From Hygrocybe punicea (taxonomy: Eukaryota; Basidiomycota; Agaricomycetes; Agaricales; Hygrophoraceae): a stretch of DNA of 64,000 nucleotides. The stretch lies in NCBI GenBank assembly GCA_963556145.1, contig OY744472.1, forward strand, positions 3,968,001-4,032,000, read 5' to 3'. The position numbers and the translations under genes are program-made. Under the pieces are notes generated by a model that was not told the origin of the DNA, ran no database searches, and was given only the letters and a program-made list of their open reading frames with translations. Below are positions 1 to 11,150 of the stretch, piece after piece (within the stretch, counting starts at the first letter, position 1; each line of letters begins with the position of its first letter).

Positions 1-1105
1 GCAACAGGAACGTGCTCTACATGAGGCTAAACTTGCGGGGATGATCATCGGGCCATCTCATCCCTCGTCTTTATCGCTGATAAGTCTGCTCTTCCGTGTC
101 GAGACAAGGAACCTGGTTGCGCTCCACTTCCCTCGCCAGCTGTATTGACCCTCGCGAGATGGGCTCTCATGGACAATGTCATGCCCCGAAAAGAAGAAAA
201 CCATGGAATCCGACATGCGAGATGTCCCAGTTCCAAGTCGCAAAGCTGCTCCGCACCCTTCGGCTACACCGACATCATTGAAGCGACTTAGGACATTGAG
301 GGCCTCCGATGAGGGGAAGTGTGAGCACAAATCGGCTCAGGATCGCTTCCACTGCATGATAATCAGTTCAAGTTCGCAGCCGAAAAGTATAAGAATCTCC
401 TCCAGTCGTCTCTTCCCGTCTCTAATCTCCCATATCCGAGTCACCGCATCAGAATGAATGTTCCCAGTCAACCCACCTTTAATTTGGGTATCGGTCAGGA
501 AGCTGTTCAGCTCAGAGCATATCTTCGCAGCTTATCAAGCCAAGTACAAAGCACTCGTTGGTCAGGCCCAGTGCTGGGCTGGTGGAAGGTCTGTCTGTCG
601 TCACAGTAATTCTACATCATCAATGATCAATTTTTTCAGAATCGTGCATCTGACTTTCCATTGCTCTCTGAAGCTGTTGCAACTCGCTTGAATCTGCTTA
701 TGGACACGTCCACCAATGTCCTTTCAGTGCATTCACAGAATGCGTATGCACTAAATGTTCTCACTGACCAGCCGTTCTGGAGAGGTCTCGTCAACTTCTT
801 GACTATCTGCATTCTTGTGAGTATTTGGGCCATTGTATGTCAGTGTTCCAAGTCTATGAACATTCATCTAGTTTGAGTCGACGCACCAGAACTATGTCAT
901 TTCAGACAATGCTGGTGCTTCCAGGGTCTGGCTGGATGAGGCTCTTCAGCATCTCGGGGGTCACATGTATGTACTAATTCATTTAACGAATCTATGCCGG
1001 GATCATCTGACAACAATATCCAGGCCAATGTCTCCTGTTGAAGCTAGCCCGGATGGGGATTTTGATGAAGTTGACGAAGATGAGCTGCCGGAATTAGTTT
1101 ATTAA
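1..1105 (+). CDS. 3' part of an unidentified multi-exon gene with acidic C-terminus
   Basis: I do not recognise the family. A consistent gene model runs through the 3' end: an exon open from about 362 to 588, an exon 640-816, an exon 872-966 and a last exon 1024-1105 ending in TAA. Introns of about 51-57 bases separate them; the last two begin GTGAGT and GTATGT and end in TAG or CAG, and all exon joins keep phase. The first donor in this model, GTCTGT, is weak. The final exon is strongly acidic (Asp/Glu-rich, ending ELPELVY). The last two exons contain VISDNAGASRVW and DGDFDEVDEDE. Upstream of about 360 the frame is less clear and the 5' end lies outside the window. It could be a host gene or a transposon passenger; nothing in the sequence decides. 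Confidence 0.5.
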
Positions 1106-1149
1106 TTGAGGCAGTTTGCAAAGATCAGCTGCCAAGTGAATCGACAGAG

Positions 1150-1379
1150 ATTTATTGATTGGTCTGGGCTCGGTCTGAACCGGTTTCAACTGGTTTAGCA
1201 ACCGGTTAATGTAAGGACCAGTTAAATCTGGTTGGAAGACAGCAACTGAACCGCAAGAGACCGGTTCTGAGCGGTTAAGTCCGGTTTAGGCCATCTTGTG
1301 GTGTTATGGCAACCAGTTCCGGTTGCGGTCTTTTGGAAATTGGTCAAAAAACCGGACCGGACCGGACTTTCAAACCCTA
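1150..1379. mobile_element. Short AACCGGTT-rich non-autonomous element
   Basis: About 230 bases are packed with ACCGGTT/AACCGG words on both strands. The right edge reads ...TTTCAAACCCTA, so on the other strand it starts TAGGGTTTGAAAGTCCGG, a hAT-like terminal style. The left edge near TGGTCTGGGCTCGGTC does not give a clean matching inverted repeat, and I found no exact target duplication, so the borders are approximate. It separates the end of the preceding gene from a broken gene that is open immediately downstream. Confidence 0.4.
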
Positions 1380-1383
1380 ACGA

Positions 1384-2139
1384 TGTGACCACAATCGAGG
1401 CTGCTGAAGGACATTGTTTTGAAGCGAACGCATAGTGACACCGGTCACCATGTGTTGTTCCCGGGCAATCCAAGGCAGAATTGGGACTATATGCACCTGA
1501 ACTGCGAGGTCCCCGGTTCACGTTGGTTTGGTCAAACCTATGTTGAGCTGCTGGCCAAGATCGGTGAATGGCGAATATTTTTGTTAGGTGGAAGGGACAT
1601 TTACACAGTCCATATGCATTACAACAAAGAGAGCAAATCGTGGAGATGGGATATTGTGACGACCTTCTATACTTTAGAGGAATTGAGGTAGGCAGATGCC
1701 CCCCATCTCGCATTACATGTTCATGAGTCTTTGGCATTTTCCAAGATCGTTCCAAGCACAGGGAATGCTCATGAAGACCGATGTTTGCAATCCGGATCAC
1801 GGCTCCATTGCAATTCAAGATCAAGCAAGACAGCAATTCTTTGGCTTTGTACGAGACACCTACGAGGGGCTGTATGCCATAGAGTCGACATTGATTGGTG
1901 GGAAACCTTCAATGAGTGTATTTTGTTGCATGGACATTTTGCTCATTGTTGATTCAAACACCAACAATGTCAATTACTTCGTGAACGAGATTGAACGGTA
2001 TCACACCTGCAGCTTGTGGTCCAACATGAAGCAAGGCACGAAATCAGCTCGGGCACCAATCGGATCTTTTGCGGACACATTTTCGGCAGTATTTTATAAA
2101 TGGCTTGTAGACATTACAAATGCATACTCCTATTTTTGA
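1384..2139 (+). pseudogene. Broken gene of unknown function
   Basis: Two coding blocks in different frames form what looks like one protein. The first (about 1390-1691) has LFPGNPRQNWDY and ends at a TAG at 1689-1691, but the same frame stays protein-like past the stop (HLALHVHESLAFSKIVP) to about 1790. The second block continues in the +1 frame (about 1785-2139; FGFVRDTYEGLYAIE, FFVNEIERYHTCSLW) and ends in TGA. One stop plus one frameshift near 1790 explain the break. No ATG is visible upstream, where the sequence runs into the AACCGGTT-rich element, so the 5' end may have been cut off by that insertion. Function unknown. Confidence 0.5.
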
Positions 2140-2314
2140 ACTTCACTTGTACATTAGTCAACTTTAAATGTCACAAATTGTATTTCAGGTCAGAGAAGCA
2201 CGAAACGCTTTGATTTCAAAGGTAGGTACATTACAAATTCAAGGCAACATAATGGAAGTGGGCAATAGGCCACGCTGCATGGCACACTAGTTTCATGACG
2301 AGAAAAACGACAAG

Positions 2315-4333
2315 TTAATGAGAGACGCCCAATACCATCACCCACTGCACATTTAGGGAAATACTCTTCAACAAATCCTCAGAGCGTTTGAAGGTATTGA
2401 TCATGTGGCCGACCACAACGCAGGATTCTGCAGGAACATCGCCTGGAAAGTGGGGGAGTTGCTGAAGTATTTTGAGGGTGTCGGTAAAGTCGGTTTTAAC
2501 TTTCTGGGCATCATAGATTGGGACTATGAATACAAGCATCAAAAACGAAACCAAGGACCTTGTGTGAGAGAGAATAAAACTAACCAATGTCATGGAATGA
2601 CAGCGCAGTCTTTTGGTAAGATGGAGCGGGACGTCGAGTAAAAGGACTAGACTGCACGAATTTCGAAGAGGAAGCTTCTATTGAATATGAGTAAGGATTG
2701 ACAAGAGAGCATTGAGTGGTATACTCACTGCTAGGAGATGCATCCATCCCACTTGCCGCTGTCGTCGAGAAGGACAGAAAGTCCTTATATAGTTGTGCAC
2801 GAAATTCCGCCTCACCAGTAACCATTCCAATGGCACCAACATACCGCTCCCATTCTCCTGAAAATAACGCCCCTTGGATAACTTTGATCGGTTTTGTGTT
2901 CCCACCAACTTTTGGCTCATCAAGGAAGCATGAATCGACTAGAATGACAGAAGTGAAGATCGTTGGGATGGCACCAGCAACAGAGTGGAAGAAACTACGC
3001 CCAAATGCTCCAGTAGAGATATTGGCAGGATCGTCACGAGAAAGATTCGAGTACTTGCCAGATCAAACAAAGGTCACTGCGGAGAACAACAAACTGTTAT
3101 GCAATGTGAATTGTCTTTAACCGTAAAGTCCTAGCTGACAGCTTACTTTTGGTTGACCTTGTGAATGTTGCTGATGACATCGCTATATTGAGGATTTCCA
3201 TTCCCTATGGCACTAGACCAAGATACCATGGCCGCTGCCCTATTCAATATTTAACATTGATTCAGAAGATAAAACTGAATAGTTACTTAATGTTGACACA
3301 GTCCTTATATGTATCGACCAACTGAGGGTCTCTTGTACCAATGTCGGACTCATCCGTGTTTGGAGACCGTATACTAAAGCAAGGGCATCAATTAAAAAAA
3401 TAATAGAGAGATGTAATGTACCTGGTGATTTGGTGTTGTGCATATGTCACAGCTCCATCATCGCTACTGGAAACATTGTCGTCACTGATATCACAAAGAC
3501 GGGTAGTCTTTGTGACTTTGGAGGAAATCGCCTTCATGGTTTTGACAGATGTATCAGAGTCGCTGATCATTTATTAATATATGAAGGACAAGAATCATAT
3601 GAAGTATCATACCGAAGACCATTATCTGCATTTGATTTCTTAGAACCGAATTCGAGTTTTGCGATAGGCCTACGACATGTCTAACATATGACCAATTAAT
3701 CAATTTCCAACTCACATGAATGTTTTGTCGCTGTCGTCATCCTCATCATGTAATTGATGCTGCTTTGACTTTGACTTCTTCGATGGAGAAGAGAATTTAC
3801 TATATAAAACGATTAAATAATACACAAATATAAAAGACATTATTTAGAGCTACTGACCTGTCTTCGTCTTCCTCTGAAGCATGCCGCCTTTTCCCGCTAA
3901 ATATAAAGAATATTAGATGGCATGAACAGTATAAATTGAACTTGCAAACCTTGCTCTATTGGTGGTCTTCCTGGACCGCCTATATTACTGAAGTAAATCA
4001 ATAGTATCTGAAAATACAATTCATGAGACACACCTCATAGACGAGACAGGTTTGACAATGCTAGCGACGCTATTAACACTAATAACGTCTTCTTCGGAGT
4101 TGGCAATACTACTGGCGGTTTAGTCGTGGTGGATGAATCAGAATATTGGAATAGACACGTATACTTCTTCATCGACAAGCTTGGTGGTTGTGACCTTCTT
4201 ACCCTTCCTAGAAACAACAGTATGACCTTTGTTCAGAACGAACAGCAATACATGAAAATAAATATACATATGAAACGGCGCTTGATCGAGCTTTGGACTG
4301 AGTCTTCACGTTCGCAGACTTCTTAGGGGCCAT
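2315..4333 (-). pseudogene. Near-intact multi-exon gene, unknown-function basidiomycete family
   Basis: The reading starts at ATG 4333-4331 (MAPKKSANVKTQSK) with a basic, low-complexity N-terminus followed by short exons rich in Lys, Ser and acidic residues (KRRHASEEDED, SPSKKSKSKQ, DEDDDSDKTF). A folded C-terminal part follows: QLVDTYKDCVNIK near 3290, a block at about 2750-3070 (GEWERYVGAIGMVTGEAEF) and a last exon that joins HDI to VPIYDAQK across a 61-base intron at 2524-2584 (donor GTTAGT). Another intron starts GTGAGT near 2735. One in-frame TGA at 3063-3065 interrupts the frame I infer. I recall this layout (charged disordered N-terminus, conserved C-terminal domain) from an expanded Agaricomycete family of unknown function. 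It is divergent to the gene starting at 4499. Confidence 0.55.
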
Positions 4334-4498
4334 TGCAAAGATAAGAGCTTTAAGGTGTGCAACAAATCTGTGCGAGATATTATAGATGAATGAGGGGTCA
4401 GATGTGGACGATACCATTGGGCTCTCATCGCTATTTAAGTATACTGAGACAGATCAAAAACAATAAAAAAGCCGTTTATAGATATCACACCGACAGGT
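4334..4498. promoter_or_regulatory. Shared promoter region of a divergent gene pair
   Basis: Only 165 bases separate the ATG of the minus-strand gene (4333) from the candidate ATG of the plus-strand gene (4499). The stretch is AT-rich with an ATTTAAGTATA block near 4432-4442 and an A-rich run at 4455-4470. No cis motif is certain; the call rests on the divergent arrangement. Confidence 0.35.
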
Positions 4499-6300
4499 AT
4501 GAAAACCACATCTGCTGATGGTTTGAAGGAGAACTATTCAGACCATAGCGCCATAAAAATGCAAAAAATCAGGGACATTCCCCATGATGTAGAACCAATG
4601 ATTGACCAGCTGTTACGCTCAGCGTCATCCAACAACATGGATATGGATTACTGGTATGCAGAATAATCAAACACTAAATCTAATTAGGGTTTGGGAATGT
4701 AGAACAGCTGTCACCACATGGAGCTGATCATAAGATCATAACACCGCCAAATCGAACATGGAAATTTATGTGACATATATACTCATTTCCAAACAAATAT
4801 AAACATCGGATCAACTATACTGACACTTGCATCGGAACAAACATTCTGAATGGATAGGGGTTTCCTTTCAATGCTGTACAATAAGGAGGTCAAGAATTGC
4901 CGATAGGTGTGGATGTATATCCTGTCCTATGAAAATGGAAGAAAACAATAGGAATCTATTGAGAAGATCTGCAAAATAAAAATGCAAACACCATACAAAC
5001 ATCACAAGTTCATGGAGAATGAACATGATGCACTGTCATAATATCAATAACGATCGAAAACAATTCATGATAAAACAGTCGGAAATGGTGCGTGAATTAT
5101 ACCCCCCTGTTCCCACTTCGCAAATGGACACCTATTACGATTTCAAAACAGCATGTCAGTACATATTCTATTGAAGGAATTCATATATTCAACTCTACTA
5201 TACAGCTGAACGTTTAAGCAATCTCATATCTACACGGATGGACAATGATGACAGCCAACTTGCCAATTCTACAAATGTATGTTCAATTCTTACGATGTAC
5301 ACTGTGTTTCATTACATTTGCAGATTTCGAATATCAATGTAGTGCATAATGACTCACCGGATTGCTGGAAACTTACACGGCCGAGCACCGATACCACTGA
5401 GCATGAAGAGCTTGTCTTAAGCTTACAGGCGATATTGGTGGCCAAAGACCTACCACCGATCATCAGCAGGTAGATTATATCATCATCTAGAATCATAAAC
5501 AATTAATTTACATATGTTTTTCAGACCGCCCGAACGTCAAACACCATTTCTCCGTCAAAGCATCCTTATCACAGGCCTCAACATACCATTATTCGAATCA
5601 TATATTGACAACCTCCGAATCTTACACCAGAAACTTGGTCGTCACTTCCCAGAACGTGCAATGCTGGACTTCACATCAACCACCTATATTGAATACACTG
5701 CATTATCTATTGGCACCCGATATTTCACTGACCGCCGACATGACAAAGTTTCATACAATATTCCATTCGAACACAATGTCGATCCCAAAGGCATACTGTC
5801 ATCAATGAGCAATACTCGATACTTCCATGGGACAGACAATGAGGTCCTTTATTTCAAGTTGACGTCAGAAGGAGGATGGCATTGGTGAGTGCTCAGCACA
5901 ACAATAGCTTGGCCATTAATAATGACATAGATCATAGCTTTGTACCTGCCAGTCCGACTTGCTTCAGGATTGGTGACATTGTAGAAGTCCAGATAACGGT
6001 ATCAGCAGTTCCAGTTAAGAACGACAAATTCAAGATGATTCTGAATCTGCGCTCATTAGCACTGGTCGACAGCGAGTTTACTGAGGTAACAGACATATCT
6101 AATAATACAATGAATAATAACTAATATACATCCAGAATGCAACGATAAGTCAAAACAAAGCATCTCAACCTTCTCGCAATACAATGACGAGGATTAATAT
6201 CAAACGTAATGTGGGTTATGTCCAGTTGGCTGATGATGGTGAAGATGTCATAGAAACCCGTAGACGTTTGACCAACCTCAGGATGAATGAAGCCAATTAA
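4499..6300 (+). CDS. Multi-exon gene of unknown function, partner of the divergent gene
   Basis: The candidate start is ATG 4499 (MKTTSADGLKEN); an alternative ATG lies at 5085. The clearest exons are 5324-5469 (NDSPDCWKLTRPSTD), 5525-5884 (ITGLNIPLFESYIDNLRILH, FPERAMLDF, NNEVLYFK-like VLYFKL), a block at about 5930-6085 (FRIGDIVEVQITVSAVPVK, MILNLRSLAL) and the last exon from about 6136 to TAA 6298-6300. The intron 5470-5524 is 55 bases and keeps phase. The junction near 5885 needs a 1-base phase change, so either the acceptor is unusual or there is a frameshift; the exons before 5280 are also uncertain. The family is familiar to me from Agaricomycete genomes without an assigned function. 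Confidence 0.5.
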
Positions 6301-6579
6301 GATCTATTATAATTACATTGTACGGTCACATACGAACATCAATTTTATATAATATTATGTTCTGCAATACATTCACAAGTGAAATAACAACACAAATAGT
6401 TTCATAAAGTGATGGGACATCTGATTATTATTTAATCGTAAAAGGTCCTCATCACTTTCCTATGAATATAACTATTCAAACTGATATGGTATTTCTCATT
6501 CAATGGTCTGGCGTAACATCCATGGACATGTGTTCAGTACATTTCAAAAAACTTCAATTAATCAATTTCAATGATTGAA

Positions 6580-7165
6580 ATGAAGCTTGAGACAGTTGTA
6601 GAACGGCTTGTCGAACACTGTTCGGCCTGTTCGACAATTGTTCGACAAGCCCATCACTAATAATACAATGCGCATTGCAAACTTAGCTAAATGCCATATA
6701 ATGGAAATTCGGCTTTTGTTATATTTTCAATGATTGAAATGAAGCTTGAGACACTTGTACAGTGGCTTGTCGAACACTGTTTGGCCTGTTCGACAAGGGT
6801 GCACTATTCACATTATTAACAATTCTAATAAACTCAGTACATGTACCCACATCCAAGATACATGCAATATATTGTTCGTAAAAGTGTTTGTGCATGAGCA
6901 ATGCCTCAGACTAAAGCTGGGACACTTGTCGAACGGTTTTCGAACACTGTTCGGCCAGTTCGACAAGTGTGTACTGTTCACATTATTAACAATTCCAACA
7001 AACCCAGTACTTCTTAGCTAGTATATTGTAGATACGTGCCATATATTGTTCATACAAGTGTTTGTGCATGAGCAATGCCCCAGACTAAAGCTGGGACACT
7101 TGTCGAACAGTTGTGGAACACTGCTCAGCATGTTCAACAAGTGTGCACTGTTTGCATTTAACCAT
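6580..7165. repeat. Tandem repeat, unit about 174 bases, with GTTCGACAAG hairpin core
   Basis: Four diverged units begin near 6587, 6743, 6916 and 7090, so spacing is about 156-174 bases. Each holds CTTGTCGAACACTGTT followed by TTCGACAAG, an imperfect inverted repeat, then TGTGCACTGTTCACATTA-like sequence and TTTGTGCATGAGCAATGCC. The outer copies are more worn than the inner ones. No protein is supported. Confidence 0.7.
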
Positions 7166-7516
7166 TCCATTGCACTACCAATGCATTCAATAGTTGTACA
7201 AAGTTGTCAAACATTTGCGGCTTGCAACTGCGATGCAACCATGCTATAACAGTATCTATTCCGAAATTGGCATCTGTGATCTAGGCAGCTGTGATCCGGC
7301 TGCCTTATTGTACTTGCTGATTGGGACAACAAATTCTCACACTCAACTCCGCCCAGTCACACGGTTTCATAGTTATTCCCAGGGCTTCAAAATTGTTCCC
7401 ACAGTTTGGAAATTTTGTTCCCATGGCTTGGCAAATTAGAGTGTGACCCTGAGTTGAAAAATCCGCCATATAGAACGATTTCCTTATAGGGACTTGTAAT
7501 ATAGCAGGAGCAACAT
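7166..7516. other. No gene seen; 3' flank of Spt5-like gene
   Basis: I see no supported feature. Short stop-free stretches exist in several frames but none has protein character or splice structure. Confidence 0.4.
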
Positions 7517-8116
7517 TTACATGGTTATGGCATCGACCCTTTTAATCAGAGAGGTTTCAGTTGATCCTGCAAAATAGATATGGACTTGGTCCAGGTTGCT
7601 ACTTCTAACCTCACCCACATAGCCCTTCCTGAATCCATGGATGATAAGAGCCATTTGGCCGATCAGCGGATCCCAGGCACCACACACCACTGTTGGAGAA
7701 TCCGAAGGACATAACGAAAAAATAGGCATAGGTTGATATGTTCGAATGTAAAACTCTGAACGACAGATCTGATAAGGCAAGATTTAAGAACACTGGTACA
7801 TTATATTGTGAATGAAAGACTTCACCTCATCCCCCATGTTGTCCACCACAAATGTAACGTCTCCTTCACAGACTTCAACACTGTCCCCTACTTGAAAATA
7901 TCGACGTAGGTCATTGATTGAGAAGGACTGGTAGTTTTGTTCTGGGTCAATGGTTTGCAATCCCTGTTTTGAAGCTGAAGCTAGTGTTGCCGAAGTTCGG
8001 TTCGGTCCAGTTTTTCGACTTTTTTGGAAAACCGGAACCGGAACCGCGTCGAACGGTTTCAACGCGTTCGGTCTGCGTTCGAACGCAGTTCGAACCGCAA
8101 ACCAACCTCCAAATCT

Positions 8117-8168
8117 CCTCGTGAAGACCAGGCGCACATCAATTGATGTGGCGCTGGGTTTCACGAGG
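8117..8168. repeat. Nested palindrome module (52 bases)
   Basis: The outer inverted repeat is CCTCGTGAA / TTCACGAGG. The centre is the perfect 16-base palindrome CACATCAATTGATGTG. Spacers of about 9 bases lie between. The same plan recurs at 8462, 14325, 19846, 32534, 32614, 32790 and 32973. Confidence 0.8.
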
Positions 8169-8461
8169 GAAGCAGGAGGTGGGATGGGAGGTGGGGTGGT
8201 TGTAGCTTCAGGCTGGGGCATCTTCGGGCCTGGTACGGTGCATTGGCGGGCAGATGGAGGCGGGATGGTCGAAGGCGTGGACCGTGCCTGTCTGCGGTGG
8301 TGGGGAAAATTCGACAGCAAACGAAAAAAGACTTACCTGGCGACCGGGGTGGGTGCACCACTCTCCCAGCCAGTTCTCTCGCTTTCCGCGTTTTTTTTGT
8401 GCGTGGTTGTTGCCGTTGTTGGCCCTTTCCGCATCCTTCTTCATCGTTGCCATGCCGAATT

Positions 8462-8514
8462 CCTCGCAAACGATGTCTGCGCGTCTGTTGACGCGTCAGC
8501 CCGGGTTTGCGAGG
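8462..8514. repeat. Nested palindrome module (53 bases)
   Basis: The outer arms CCTCGCAAAC / GGTTTGCGAGG pair over 10 bases. The inner part contains GCGCGTCTGTTGACGCGTC, an inverted repeat around a short centre. Its length and symmetry match the module at 8117 although the sequence differs. Confidence 0.75.
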
Positions 8515-8562
8515 TGTGTGGTTAGCAAGTTGTCGACGGGTTAAAGATAGCGTACGTACCTG

Positions 8563-8594
8563 GGCTGGTAGGTGGGCGCACCACCCTACCAGCC
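8563..8594. repeat. GGCTGG...CCAGCC palindrome next to a splice-donor-like site
   Basis: The 32 bases from GGCTGGTAGG to CCCTACCAGCC are nearly self-complementary around GGGCGCACC. Immediately left is CGTACGTACCTG, which on the minus strand reads CAG then GTACGTACG, a donor-like sequence. Related copies are at 8341-8371, 32440-32470, 42232-42262 and 42870-42898, most beside a similar ACTTACCTG, ACGTACCTG or ACAGGTATG. Confidence 0.6.
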
Positions 8595-8603
8595 TTCAAC
8601 TTC

Positions 8604-8900
8604 CCTGTCGTCATCGTCGTCGTCGTCGTCGTCGTGTTGGTGTTGGTGTTGTAGGTGGCAGTGGTTGTGATCATCCGCGTTTGAGGCGGCAGGTTGCTGC
8701 TGCCGCCGGTGTTGCTCTGCTGCTGCTGCCGGCGTTGCTGTTGCTGCTGCTGCTGCTGCTGTTGCGGTTGCTGTCGCTGGGGATCATTTGGCCGTCATCG
8801 TCGTCGTCGCTGTCGTCGTCGTCGGGGTGGTGGCATTGGTGGTGTTGCCACTGCCATTGCTGCTGCTGCCGCTGCTGCCATCGATTCACTCCGACTCGCG
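8604..8900. repeat. CGT and CTG/CCG triplet tracts inside the hAT-like element
   Basis: A CGT run around 8607-8637 and interrupted GCTGCTGCTG/GTCGTCGTC tracts at 8690-8890. These generate long stop-free frames of single amino acids in several frames, which I do not treat as genes. Confidence 0.8.
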
Positions 8901-10548
8901 TTGGAACGCGAGGGACGTTGTTGGGTGAAGTCGACCGCGGGCGCCTTATTTATGTGGTCAAGGTGGGCCCTGTGGGGCTGTTCTATGTAAAAAAATGTCA
9001 GTAAAATATGAAATAAAGTCATTACTCACCGTGGTTGTTGAGTAACGTTAGTGTTGAGTCGAACTTGAAGTTGCGTGCAAGTATGTTTAAGGTCACATGA
9101 CCTAAGTTCACGCGACTGCATAGAAAAAAATGTGAAAAATTAAGTAAATGAGTATCTACGTAGGTAACTATACATTACGGTTCGCGGTTTGAACCGTGTT
9201 TGAACGTGGTTTGAACCGCATGTCAGTGCCAGAACCGCAAACTTAACCAGCGGTTCGGTTCAGCCAAATGGCTGAACCAGAACCGAACTTCCGGTTTGGT
9301 TCGCGGTTCAAACCGGGTTCGGATCGGTTCCGAACCGAACTTCGGCATCACTAGCTGAAGCGAGGATGACTACCGTGGTCCATTGGCCGACGTCCAAAGA
9401 GACAATCTGGCCAAACATGCATTGTAGAGATCCACGTATAATCCTGACTTTGTCCCCAGGTGACCAGAGAGTCATTACACTTGCTTGCCAAATCAAAGTG
9501 GATATCGGGATGTGAATAGGAGGGTAATTGGCATGGATGAATTGAATCATTTTGCCAATAGGAGGGTTTTCTTCAACCACAAGTTGCGATAGAGCAAACA
9601 GCTGTACCAGCAGACCATTATTGAAAACATTTGAATTGACCCTGGACGTGAGGATGCCATCAATATCTGCATTCAGCTTGGCTGTGGTCAAAAAGTCTCC
9701 AGGTGAATTTGAAGGCCTGTTGCTGTTTTTTAGTCATCAATTGAAAATTAGCTGGGTAATCAGCATCAGATTGAGGGATTCGTGGTACAAGCAAAACAGT
9801 GACCAAAGTACTGTCAGCCCCCATTCCCACAAAAATGCTGAGATCATTAAAATATCTTGCCTGCTCCTTGCAGGTTGCTTTCATCCGTACCCAAGTGCCA
9901 GCTGGAAACTTTTCCCGCTACACCAGCTTCTGATAAGGAGTGACGTTCTTCCAGAGGCAAGTATTTGACTTGGCATGGCAACCTAAGTCTGCGGCATGCT
10001 TTCTGGAGGTCCTTGATGTCTTTGCAACATACAAAACCTGGCATTGTAGACACGTGTACCACTTGTCTGATTTCTGTATAGGCAGCCATACGTTCAGAAA
10101 TGTAGTTCTCCAGACCAGACTGGAACACGTGTGTCAGCGGAGCGTTAATCACAACAGAAAGTTAAGGCTCACATTAACTTTTAGAGTCCAATAATTTAAA
10201 TCTTTGTCCCCTATGGTTTTGACTGGTTTAGCTGATAGTGGAGAATATTTTGCCGCTAAACACTGTGCAATTTGCCAGAGATCTTCTTCATCAAGCTCAC
10301 ATTCGTAGGGTTCAGGAGTGAGAGGAAGATTAATGCCAGCGGTGAGGTCCTCTCTGTTGATCGATTCTAGGCACTTGTTAAATACATCAACATCATGAAA
10401 ACAAGTGTATACCATCATGAAAACTCTCATCTTCCTCATCTTCCCCTTCTTCTTCCTGGTCACCAACTCTGGCTTCAAGGTCGATGTATGGATTTCCCTT
10501 ATAAAGAAATAATTCAGTGGGAACTCCAAAAGAACCAGAAGCACTCAT

Positions 10549-11150
10549 AGTATGGATTGGATGCATGCAGTTTATTAGGCGGAAATGTGTAAACTTGTTG
10601 ATGTGCAAAACTTGATGAGTAGGAAAATCTCACACCCAATCGTCGAAATGCAAAATTCAAGTCCCGCAATAACACCATGTGCCAGTTATCTCACGATCTG
10701 AGAACAAAAATCATATATGCGGCACCGGTTCACAGAATGAAAAACTCACCCCTCAATGTTCTGTTCAATACTTGGACCAAAAGTTTGGCATCATGAAGAT
10801 GCTGGAAGTAGGCAAACCACTTTGTTTGCCAGTGGGTCCAGAAAACAAATGACCTCCTGCCCCATGGCACTATCCAAAAATCCAATGTGAACCTATTTCT
10901 GTTTAACTTTGCAGGCAAGGTCTTGTAAAATGTTGAGATAAATGTTCTTGGACAGGTCAGCAGAGAAGGTTTCAGTAAGGATGGCTGGCTGCGAGGGTGT
11001 TGGACTGGATGATGGAATCAGGTTCATAATAGCATTATGCAGGGGTACACGAGTAGAGAGTAAGAATTGCTATTATTCTAGCACCAAAACTGGCAGAAGC
11101 AGCAACCACGAAGGCCTTTTTCAAATCCATCTGCGACTGGCGACAAGGAT
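10549..11150. other. Upstream flank of Spt5-like gene; no supported gene
   Basis: The stretch holds weak minus-strand coding-like pieces (for example FWTHWQTKWFAYFQHLHD at about 10800) without a consistent model. No element ends recognised. Confidence 0.3.

Larger units (their letters stand above)
7982..9353. mobile_element. hAT-like non-autonomous element, 1,372 bases
   Basis: The ends are TAGTGTTGCCGAAGTTCGGT on the left and the inverted ...GAACTTCGGCATCACTA on the right, an inverted repeat of about 24 bases with one mismatch. The 8 bases GCTGAAGC occur directly on both sides (7974-7981 and 9354-9361), the target-duplication length typical of hAT transposases. No transposase is encoded. 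The interior is a patchwork: AACCG/CGGTT-rich arms, two 52-53 base nested palindromes (8117-8168, 8462-8514), two GGTGGTGCACC-type palindromes (8341-8371, 8563-8594), and CGT and CTG triplet tracts. Runs of Arg, Leu and Cys codons in the triplet tracts are not genes. It interrupts the Spt5-like gene. Confidence 0.85.
7517..10548 (-). pseudogene. Spt5-like NGN/KOW protein gene, split by a hAT-like element
   Basis: Read from ATG 10548-10546 (MSASGSFGVPTELF). An acidic N-terminal stretch (DQEEEGEDEEDESF) and an EDLWQIAQCLAAKY helix precede an NGN-like segment at about 9900-10140 (SERMAAYTEIRQVVHVSTMP, GFVCCKDIKDLQKACRRL, LPLEERHSL). Downstream are KOW-like pieces: SPGDKVRIIRGSLQCMFGQI near 9430, FQVGDSVEVCEGD near 7880 and LIIHGFRKGYVGEV near 7630. 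In Spt5 proteins this order mediates contact with RNA polymerase and nascent RNA. The reading frame is interrupted by a 1,372-base element (7982-9353) within an exon; VILASA on one side joins SKQGLQTIDPEQN on the other if the insert is skipped. Several frame changes suggest decay beyond normal introns. It is one of three Spt5-like loci here. Confidence 0.6.

Noticed and set aside
1360..1380. CAAACCCTAAC resembling telomere repeat
   Set aside because: Only one CCCTAA unit; better explained as the TAGGG end of a short element.
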